Source: Acrasis kona (Eukaryota > Heterolobosea > Eutetramitea > Acrasida > Acrasidae). Taken from it: a stretch of 47,138 nucleotides of DNA. This document shows, piece after piece, positions 40,134 through 47,138 of this stretch (position 1 is its first letter; every line of letters starts with the position of its first letter). Below the pieces are notes generated by a model. The model worked only from the letters and a program-made list of their open reading frames with translations, searched no databases and was not told where the DNA came from. A program made the position numbers and the translations under genes. The DNA is taken from assembly GCA_026419775.2 (NCBI GenBank), contig JAOPGA020001388.1, forward strand, positions 2-47,139, written 5' to 3'.

Positions 40134-42220
40134 TCACACATGATTCGTGTAAAAATACAAATCACATTCTGCAGAGGCCACAAACTCTAATCCTAATTTT
40201 GATTTTGGATTCCAGTCCACTCCATTCATAACCTTTGTAGTAGAGTCCAATGTAGGCGTCCCCACCGTGCTACTTATGGTATTTAAAATTGGCAACAAGT
40301 TCCATGAATTAGAACTCAAATGTAACAATCTTGCATCATCTCTTTTGATGTCGAATAAAATGGGTCCTCCAAAGAATTGATCCGTGCTACCGACTACTAC
40401 CAATCCATTCCCATTCATTTTTGCTTTACAAAGTGGACCTCCGTTCATATACTTTTCATGTGATAATGTAATCATTTCACGGTTGACTCGCAAATCAATC
40501 ACTCTCAACGAAGAGTCACGTGAGTTGGTAAGTAAAATGTTAGAATCTGATTCGTGAAAAGAAACGCTCGTAATGCTGTTTTTATGAGTGGTCGGTAATA
40601 TGCTTGCAGTTTTTTGTGATCGATGATCCCATACTCTGATCTGCATGTCTGCGTGTGAAGAGGCACTAATGTTGCTGCAATGTGGTGTCGTCAAATCGTA
40701 AACCAAACTCAAACATAAAAAAGTCTTGATGGTAGTCCCAGAGTGTAAATCCCAAATCTAAAGTATGTGTATGTGTTGACTGGTAGTGAGAGGTGGTCAA
40801 AGTTGGACTTACCTTTACTGTACGATCGTGTGAACCTGTTACTGCTTGTGTGGGAATGTGACCTCCGTTGCTTACAAATGTAGCTGCTCTCACGAATGAG
40901 TCATGTCCTTTGAGTACTCTTGTTAATCTTCCTTGTCCTCCAATGCTCCAAATGTATGCATTCTTATCGTCACATGCAGCCATGACAAAATTACTCTCAA
41001 TGGAGACTTTTGTGAAACGTTCCTTCTTTTCGGACTGAAAGGCTTGTAATTGAACGTAGTTGTTGTTGGTGTCCCATACCCTCACATATCCATCATCTCC
41101 GCAAGAGGCTAGTAATGATCCATCTTTGCTGTAACATGTGCTGTTGATACAATTGGAATGGGCTCTCTGTCATGGTTGATTAGAGATGGAAAATGCCATC
41201 AACTTACAACTTTACGCAGGGAATGAAAGTCTTGAATGATGGATGAGTTTGGTGTCGGTGTCACATCAACGTCGTTTTGGTGTTTAATGTGTAATACGTT
41301 TGGACGCTTCGGAGGAGTTGATGGTTGTGAAAATACAACATTCAAATTGAAACGTTCCCTCATGGTAGCTTCTAGTTTCATTCTTGTATTCTTTTCGTTT
41401 TCATATAATTCATATATTTTTGAAAGTTGTTCTTGGTTATGTACATGTTGTTCCTTGAGTGAAAATGAATGATGAGATGAAAATTATGAAGACGCTTACT
41501 TGGACCATTGTTTTAAAGGTATGTGCCAATGTGTTGATGTCATCAACTTGTTGCTGTAGTTTATTATTTTCATGCATCAGGTTCTCTAATCTCTTTACTA
41601 GATCAGCATTGTCTTCGTCCATGTTGGCAATGGCTTCGTCTCTCCTCTTGATCTCAATGAAGAAGAAATTACCTTCTTGTTTATAATGTTCTACTTCTTG
41701 TTCTAGCTTTTCATTTGCACTTTCCAAGTATTCACATTTATCAGTCTTTTGTTTTAGTCTAAAAGAGTGTGAGGCAAATCATGTAAAAATGTTTTTTTTA
41801 CTCTTCGTAAGTAGCTTGGAGTATGTTGGTGAGTTGTAGCATCTCTTCGATGTTTTTGTCCTTGTCTCGCATGACTTGAACCATTCCGTCCATCAATTTT
41901 TTTCTTTCGTTAAAAGTGAACTCCTCCATTTTCGCATTTGAAGCGTCTGATCTTATGGATACGTTGTCGTCATCAATCTCTGAGATGCTGTCCTGACCCA
42001 AATAAGCATTAATGTCCTGAACGTCATCCACTATTTTCATATAGGGATGAAAACTCTTTGTCACATCTCTATTTTTTTCAGTGCTTGATTCTTTTAAACG
42101 TTTGTTTTCATCGACAAGGCTATTAAAGATTTTTATCAACTGGCAATGTTTTTCTGTGGTTGTGTTTCGATTTAAAATCTTGTTTAATACATCCTTTCGA
42201 TAGTCAAAGTTCTTGATCAT
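40134..42220 (-). CDS. ATG16: ATG16-like autophagy protein (coiled coil plus WD40)
   Basis: Five exons (42220-41802, 41758-41500, 41453-41208, 41166-40813, 40757-40134; introns of 41-55 nt) encode 633 residues. Residues 1-60 include a basic helix that could bind ATG5, and about 110-265 are coiled coil (EKLEQEVEHYKQEGNFFFIE, ENLMHENNKLQQQVDDINTL). From about 305 seven WD40 repeats follow (DGYVRVWD, GSHDRTVKIWDLHSG, DMQIRVWDHRSQK, SRDSSLRVIDLR). A coiled coil then a WD40 propeller is the ATG16L layout of animals and amoebae; yeast Atg16 lacks the propeller. With ATG5-ATG12 it directs ATG8 lipidation on phagophores and single membranes such as phagosomes. Exon joins are all in frame. A TUP1-like or other coiled-coil/WD40 protein is the main alternative. 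Confidence 0.83.
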
Positions 42221-42333
42221 GTGCTTGTGACATTTAGTTTCTGTTGAATATTGTAAAGCGCATAAAATTTTGTAATGGGTAAAACTGACATCTCGACTTG
42301 AGAATGATTGTGCAAAGTTTATTGCCGAAATAA

Positions 42334-43066
42334 TTAAAGTACACGTTGTGAGCTCTTTTTCATGATGTCTACCAACATTTTTTTCGCATAGGATGTATTA
42401 GGCTCCATCAAAGTTACTTGCTCGTAGTATTGACTAGCAAGAACATGCTCTCCCATTTTAGTAAGTGTATCTGCTATAGCTAAATGATATCTGACTTTAT
42501 CGGAGCTATTCATTGATGCACACACAGACAAACACTCCAATACTTGTTCGTATTTCTCTTGTCGATCGTACACAGTAACCAGTCCCTCATTTGGCCACAG
42601 CTGGGTGTCTCCAAAGTGTTTTATAAACATTAAATACAAAGCCTCCAATTGCTTTAAGCTATTTTTTCTTTGGGACAAAATCAGTTCAATTGCTCGGTAT
42701 GCGAAAAACCTAAGTTGTCGGAGAACTGTACTCATCGGCCTTGACTGTATCNTTNANAAATTGGACGTTAGATATTATCCATCTACACACCTCTAAACAT
42801 TTTTTTCGGTTTGAATTTAGAAGTGTCGCTACATATTGTTCCAACTTCTTGCTTGTATGTAATATAGCGGAAGGATACTGCTTGTTGAATTCAAAAATAG
42901 ATAATACGTAGAACTCCATGTTGTTTGTGTTGTTGTAGTAGAGGCATACATTATCCAAAGCTACCTTAGCTGTAGTAAAACTCCCATCCGCATCAAGTCT
43001 TTTCTCAATAATTATGTTTTCGAAGTACCTTATGTAAGTATGGTCTATCTGTTTTTGTGTATCCAT
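42334..43066 (-). CDS. TPR-like helical protein, frame broken at ambiguous bases
   Basis: One gene is read from the ATG at 43066 in one frame to the ambiguous bases at 42752, 42755 and 42757, then in a second frame to the stop at 42336-42334. The total is 733 nt, one more than a multiple of three. Since three undetermined bases sit exactly at the break, an assembly error is likely and the real product is about 244 residues. It is all-helical: KLEQYVATLLNSNRKKCLEV upstream, and downstream TPR-like pairs (VTVYDRQEKYEQVLECLSVC, ADTLTKMGEHVLASQYYEQV). TPR proteins are scaffolds. A TAF1A-like role in RNA polymerase I transcription crossed my mind but is unsupported. The frame stays open about 80 bases upstream of the chosen ATG, so an earlier exon is possible. 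Confidence 0.65.
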
Positions 43067-43564
43067 TTTAACGGATACTTTACAATAAGCTTGGTGTTCA
43101 TGAAAGCAAGCCAATCTATCTGGTACAGCTTTAGGTATAGTGTTACTTTAATTAGTATTACGTTCTAGCCTGTTAGTAGCATAAAGTCAAAAAAGTAATG
43201 AAGTTGAATGAATCAATGAAGAACTCTTTAAAGATGTCTGAAAAATCAGGCCGCGGGACCTTGAATAGCTTCACCTTTGAACATCCATCATGCTTTTATG
43301 ATAGTTCGGTCGCGATAATGTATTTTCCTCAGTCTTCTTTCAATCATCCCTATCTATGACTACGATACGTATCCATCCATAAACACAGCAGCCAACATCT
43401 TCCGCGCTACAAATAAGTAGAGTCGGAGAATCGATGTAATCAGTATAGTTACTAAATATCGTATATCTACGTAATGATGTTAAACAGTTTAAGTAGCGAG
43501 TATGCATAAAAAACAGCTAAAGTATTATCTAAATCAGTTTATTAGTGATTATTGTTTTCTCTTG
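43067..43564. other. Intergenic, nothing recognised
   Basis: About 500 bp between leftward genes. The first 80 bases extend the TPR-like frame without an ATG. The rest is AT-rich with no frame of note. Confidence 0.4.
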
Positions 43565-43891
43565 TTACAACAACAAAACTACAGCGGCAATAGCGGCGAT
43601 CCAGATTGGTGCGGTGCTCTTGATGGTGCTGGTTGATGAAGTTGCGGTAGGTGTTGGGCGTACAGTTGGTGCAGCAGTTGAGGTTGATGGTGTAACTGGT
43701 GCTTGAGTTGCGGTAGGTGTTGGTGCGACGGTTGTGGCGTTTGCGTTAACGGTTCCAGTTGGGGTTGGGGTTGGAGTTGCGGTGGAGGTTGCTGTTGGAG
43801 TTGCGGTAGGGGTTGAGGTGGTGGTTTGAGCGTTAGCGCTAATGAATAACAATGCAAGGATGCAGGCAACTAGTACGATTTTCATCTGCAT
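43565..43891 (-). CDS. Small GPI-type mucin-like surface protein
   Basis: A single exon of 108 residues from the ATG at 43891 (a second ATG two codons on is equally good). The signal peptide IVLVACILALLFISANAQ is followed by a Thr/Pro/Ala/Ser-rich core ([20 protein letters not shown] and similar) with one NATT sequon. A hydrophobic C-terminus without cytoplasmic residues (APIWIAAIAAVVLLL) is typical of a GPI signal. It resembles a miniature of the giant mucin at 26-33 kb but shares only composition. It is probably a small O-glycosylated coat protein. Confidence 0.8.
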   Translation of the reverse strand: MQMKIVLVACILALLFISANAQTTTSTPTATPTATSTATPTPTPTGTVNANATTVAPTPTATQAPVTPSTSTAAPTVRPTPTATSSTSTIKSTAPIWIAAIAAVVLLL

Positions 43892-44287
43892 ATCTTTCAC
43901 TGTGTTCTGTTTCGCAAAATTTGGTGGCCGATTGAAAGTTGAAAAATTTTATTTTATACTATAATTCGAGCTTTTCCATTGGTGCATTCTACAGATCCGT
44001 TGAGCGCGGTATAATTTACAATGGAAACTACCTAATTTTCACTAAATATATGTCTAATTCTTCATAAATAGACATTCTAATTATAAGTAATATTAACGGT
44101 GCGTTTTTCAGTGGGAAGCAATTTTGGAACAACTAGCTGTTTATAACATTTCTTGTAATTCTCTTCCTTCTTGACACGTATTATTAGTACATTAATTAGT
44201 CGAAGGAAAAAAAGAAAAAAAATTTCACGAATCAATGTTACATTAAAAATGTTTTTATTACATTTATCATTACAAGGCGCTCCTCCA
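43892..44287. other. Intergenic, promoter of the small mucin and 3' end of CPSF30
   Basis: About 400 bp, AT-rich. Reading leftward, the CPSF30 transcript probably ends at the AATAAA formed by the tttatt near 44254. An 86-codon frame spanning 44077-44337 only overlaps the last CPSF30 exon out of frame and is not a gene. Confidence 0.5.
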
Positions 44288-45148
44288 CTAGTATGATCCA
44301 TTTCCATATCCTCTGTCCGATCCTCCCCGATCTCCATAATCTCGATTATAACCTCCTTCGTTTGATTTGTTGGGACATTGATTTGCGTACTATAGATTGA
44401 AATGTTACATCATTCAAAAAGTTAACGCAAAATTATAAAGTGACTTACGTGACCAAACTCCTTACACTTAAAGCACTCCACGTTGTTCAAGTTTTTGGGT
44501 TTACGTGTAAATTCCGGACCTGCTCTATTTCCGAACTCCATTCCAGGTCGCGAAAATGCGAATCCTCCATCTTCCTCCTCTCCCATGGTTGGTATTGCTT
44601 GCTGGCCTCCATTTAATCTAGCTCGCTTCTTTTTTGGCTCGTCATCCTTAGGTGTATCAAACTTGGGATGAGCGAATTTGCAGTTAGGACCTTTAAAGCA
44701 GAATCCTCCCAAATAGTCTGGACAAGCTACCTTACGAATGTGTTTAAATCTACAGCTGGCGCCGTGTTTGCAAAAGCCTCTATTGTACCAAGGGCAAGGT
44801 TTAATTTTGTCTTCTGGTTTAATGTGTAAGAAAATGCACTCTGGATTGCTACATTCTCCATATTTCGCAAAGAACCAACACTCGGGCATTTTTTTAAGGA
44901 TCATATTCGTGTAAGAATTCACAAGCATCACCCTTTTTGCACAATCCCCTAAGCCAATGTTTGCACACAACTGCTTTTTCTGGCCGAACATGTCTGAAAA
45001 TACATTCTTTACCTTTTATACAATGACCTTTTAAAAAAAACTTGCAAATTTCTTTTGACTGCTCCTTGTTTGCGTCCTTCATATCCACATCATACAATAC
45101 TGTTTCAAAGTTGAACTTCAGGTCCAAATCATCATCAGGACACAACAT
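44288..45148 (-). CDS. CPSF4: CPSF30 (CPSF4/Yth1) with an apparent +1 frameshift
   Basis: Exons 45148-44449 and 44389-44288 (59-nt intron) encode about 266 residues if one base is skipped after zinc finger 2. Five CCCH fingers are present (for example CKFFLKGHCIKGKECIFRH, CWFFAKYGECSNPECIFLH, CPDYLGGFCFKGPNCKFAH), and a C-terminal CCHC knuckle, CFKCKEFGHYANQC, is completed by the splice. This is the CPSF30 layout; it recognises the AAUAAA signal in pre-mRNA 3' processing. In the zero frame the protein ends at EYDP and a stop, while the +1 frame continues KKMPECWFF, exactly what the family has. The site reads GAT CCT TAA AAA AAT, with seven A residues. It is either a sequence error or programmed frameshifting. 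The C-terminal tail is Gly/Asp-rich. Confidence 0.85.
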
Positions 45149-45236
45149 GGTGTTGTGGTGTCGTCAGCAGTTGTTTTGTTGGGTTGTCCGTGACAATATT
45201 ACAAAACAACCAAAAGCTATGAACAATATCCTGTGT

Positions 45237-46226
45237 TTATTTTGTGAAGAAATCCAATACAGAATGCTCCGTTAAACTAATCAGTAGCATGACGCCCACA
45301 CCAATACCAATTCCGACTCCACATATTAGGGGCAAATTCCTTTCATGCTTTTTGTGGTTTCTTGAAAACATTTGGTTCATAACTTCTGGAATCATACTAG
45401 CAACAATATACAAGAAACTTCCTGTGGTAATACTAACCAATGCCTTCTCGTCACTTACAAATGCAAAATTTTTAAGAATGGAAGTACTGTTTAAAAGCAA
45501 ACCAAGCAAACAACCAAGAACAGAAAACAAAGCACTTAGTAAATTAAAATAGAGTGCTTGAGTGCTTGTAAATCCCGCACTAACAAGAACACCAAAATCA
45601 GAGAGTTCTTGGGGAAGTTCATGTAAACAAATACAAAGTGTACTGGCAATGCCCAAAGGGGTACTTATGTAGAAGGCACCGGCTAATCCTACTCCATCCA
45701 TAAAGTTATGAATGCCATCTCCAAACAGGTTTAGCCAACCAAATGCTTTAATGTGATGGAAGTGACCGTGTGAGCTTGAGTGAGCAGTTGAAGATGATCT
45801 TCTTTCGTACTGCTGTTGCTTAAATCTCAAGAAAATCTCTAAAAAGAAACAAAAGAAGAATGACATTAAAATTATTAAACCATAGTTTGTTGAACTCCCA
45901 TGATTGTGTTCATCATGATGCTCCGCACCATGTGAGTGTGAATGTCCTGAAAATATAACGGGTATTAAATGCAAAAATGTATCTCCTAAAAGTGATCCAA
46001 TCGCAACTGATGATAAAAAGAATTGAATGTCTTCGTTGATTGCTGTCGCCACGAAAAAAATTCCTGCCAAAGATAATAATGATACAGCTACCGATGCAAC
46101 TAGTGCATATACTCCATAAAGCATTGGAGGACCGCTCTCAACATCTTCTCTGTATACATGATCATGACCAAAGGTTGCGTTTGCAGTTAATATCAAAACT
46201 GCTAGAGTCGTGGTAATGTTCTTCAT
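45237..46226 (-). CDS. ZIP family metal transporter (LIV-1 type)
   Basis: A single exon of 329 residues from the ATG at 46226, chosen because it opens directly into a signal peptide (TTTLAVLILTANATFG); an in-frame ATG 14 codons earlier is possible. Eight membrane helices and a His-rich segment (HSHSHGAEHHDEHNHG) match SLC39/ZIP transporters, which move Zn or Fe into the cytosol. The metal-binding helix 4 is FGDGIHNFMDGVGLAGAF. Helix 5 reads HELPQELSDFG where LIV-1 members have HExPHExGD, so the second His is Gln and the Gly is Ser. The metal site may be altered, or this may be a subfamily trait. Compartment (ER/Golgi or plasma membrane) cannot be read. It is tandem with the CPSF30 gene, 88 bp apart. 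Confidence 0.9.
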   Translation of the reverse strand: MKNITTTLAVLILTANATFGHDHVYREDVESGPPMLYGVYALVASVAVSLLSLAGIFFVATAINEDIQFFLSSVAIGSLLGDTFLHLIPVIFSGHSHSHGAEHHDEHNHGSSTNYGLIILMSFFFCFFLEIFLRFKQQQYERRSSSTAHSSSHGHFHHIKAFGWLNLFGDGIHNFMDGVGLAGAFYISTPLGIASTLCICLHELPQELSDFGVLVSAGFTSTQALYFNLLSALFSVLGCLLGLLLNSTSILKNFAFVSDEKALVSITTGSFLYIVASMIPEVMNQMFSRNHKKHERNLPLICGVGIGIGVGVMLLISLTEHSVLDFFTK

Positions 46227-46496
46227 TGCTATTTTTATATTTGGACAACCGCTATGATGACATACCATAGTTAGGCAATAACTGCTTGGTGATGATCTTG
46301 CATTGTATGGTCGGTCTCAACTAAGAAACATCATTATAATTCAAAATAGTTCCTGTTTCAAATGAGCATTCAACGTCAACTTATAATGTGTTAATCGCGA
46401 TCGGGTTGACAAGATGGATGACAATATAAAAGTAAACATTAAATGTTGAAAGTAACAAAGTTTATATTTTAATACGATTAAAGTGCTGATTTTCTT

Positions 46497-46988
46497 TTAC
46501 AATTGTTGCAAAACCTTTTTAATTTGAGGTATAAAGTCCAAAACGAGCTGTATACTAGTATTTGAAGAGCAGATCAAAGTAATATATAACTCGCCCTCAT
46601 CATCTTCGTCGTCTTCTCTTTTAATAATGTTCACATCCTCCGCAGTATCTGTTGAAGTCTGTATAACGATATAATTCTCATAGAAACTGATCACGTTCTC
46701 GCATTTTTCAAATGATAATTTGTTACCCTGAGCTAGTTAAATAAAGTGAATGAATGTGGTAACGCGAACCTGTTCGATTGCTACTTGTAAAACGTTGGGT
46801 AGGGTGGTGTCGAAGTTTTTTTGTTGAATTGTGGCTGATGGTGAAAGTGCTTAAAAAGTTAGCCATTGTTTTAATTATTTCTTACTTTTTATTACAAATG
46901 ATCCTTCAGCATCTGTTACTAGTACTGCTTCTAGGCCAGAAATTCTTTGAAAAAGTTTCTTGAAGAAGGGGCTGTTGTTCGCACTCAT
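46497..46988 (-). CDS. LAMTOR3: LAMTOR3 (MP1) Ragulator subunit homologue
   Basis: Three exons (46988-46886, 46849-46770, 46727-46497; introns of 36 and 42 nt) encode 137 residues, close to the 124 of animal LAMTOR3. The start FFKKLFQRISGLEAVLVTD, then AEGSFVIK, is the LAMTOR3/roadblock signature. GNKLSFEKCENVISFYENYI follows across the second junction and the protein ends IKKVLQQL. LAMTOR2-LAMTOR3 roadblock dimers form the core of Ragulator, which anchors Rag GTPases and TORC1 to the lysosome. An acidic insert (KREDDEDDEGE) in a loop is not usual. The second intron begins GTTCGC, a weak donor. Its start is only 39 bp from that of the divergent SAP-domain gene. Confidence 0.85.
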
Positions 46989-47027
46989 GGTGTTGACTCT
47001 TACAAAATTGAACGTAACATATCTAAG
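46989..47027. promoter_or_regulatory. 39-bp divergent start-to-start gap
   Basis: This is the whole gap between the LAMTOR3 start and the SAP-domain gene start; it must contribute to both promoters. Reading rightward it is ttgactcttacaaaattgaa and similar, with no TATA-like box. Confidence 0.5.
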
Positions 47028-47138
47028 ATGGACCAAGCAAGTCTCGAAAAATTACGCGTTGTGGATCTTAAGCCCTTGTTACAGGATCGTAATCTACCTG
47101 TTACTGGTAGAAAAGCGGACCTAATCTCCAGACTATTA
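47028..47138 (+). CDS. SAP-domain protein, cut by the right edge
   Basis: An open frame from the ATG at 47028 to the window end gives 37 residues, all SAP motif: LRVVDLKPLLQDRNLPVTGR followed by KADLISRLL. SAP domains are two-helix DNA-binding modules in chromatin, RNA-processing and DNA-repair proteins. The start is close to the motif, as in many SAP proteins (residues about 6-37). The rest, and hence the protein's identity, lies outside the window. Confidence 0.8.
   Translation, partial: MDQASLEKLRVVDLKPLLQDRNLPVTGRKADLISRLL

Overview
The window is nuclear DNA of a protist with a compact genome. The best fit is a heterolobosean amoeba (Naegleria/Acrasis type); this is inferred from gene content and architecture, not proven. 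It is AT-rich, uses the standard genetic code, and has very short GT-AG introns (31-64 nt; about 40 were resolved by hand from reading-frame continuity). Intergenic gaps are often only tens of bases. Core eukaryotic genes (CPSF30, ATG16, kinesin, LAMTOR3, Snf7) rule out a prokaryote. I saw no rRNA, tRNA, CRISPR array, retroelement or DNA transposon.

Layout. 1-5.1 kb: a four-helix membrane protein cut by the left edge, an RCC1-repeat protein, an ESCRT-III Snf7/CHMP4 protein and a small membrane protein. 5.1-10.2 kb: an 11-exon PDI-like ER protein that has lost its catalytic cysteine pairs, a short unknown gene, and a GAF-GAF adenylate cyclase with a myristoylation motif. 10.4-16.1 kb: small unknown genes, an F-box/LRR-like protein and a cytochrome P450. 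16.3-33 kb is dominated by secreted or surface proteins: a duplicated GPI-type glycoprotein, a saposin-like (amoebapore-type) peptide, an EGF/mucin protein with six identical NLSGDNNASPAR peptides, a trypsin-fold protease sharing a Cys-rich module with it, and a 2169-residue Thr-Pro mucin with a transmembrane segment. Three small housekeeping or unknown genes and a sterol-desaturase-like enzyme sit among them. 33.5-47 kb is mostly housekeeping: threonine dehydrogenase, a nucleotide-sugar/triose-phosphate-type transporter, kinesin-2, mitochondrial L17, ATG16, a TPR-like protein, CPSF30, a ZIP metal transporter and LAMTOR3. A SAP-domain gene is cut by the right edge.

The genes do not form one pathway. 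The 16-33 kb block reads as a cell-surface and secretion neighbourhood. Secretory-pathway genes elsewhere (PDI-like, transporter, ZIP) and lysosome/autophagy genes (Snf7, ATG16, LAMTOR3) fit a phagotrophic amoeba. The most unusual item is the EGF/mucin protein: a 12-residue glycosylatable peptide repeated six times without one amino-acid change although 11 of its 12 codons vary synonymously. Each copy is followed within a few residues by arginine, in five cases as RRxR, which resembles a precursor cut by a furin-like protease. Other points worth attention are an apparent +1 frameshift in CPSF30, a frame break at ambiguous bases in the TPR-like gene, divergent promoters as short as 23 bp, and several coding-like stretches I could not resolve into genes.
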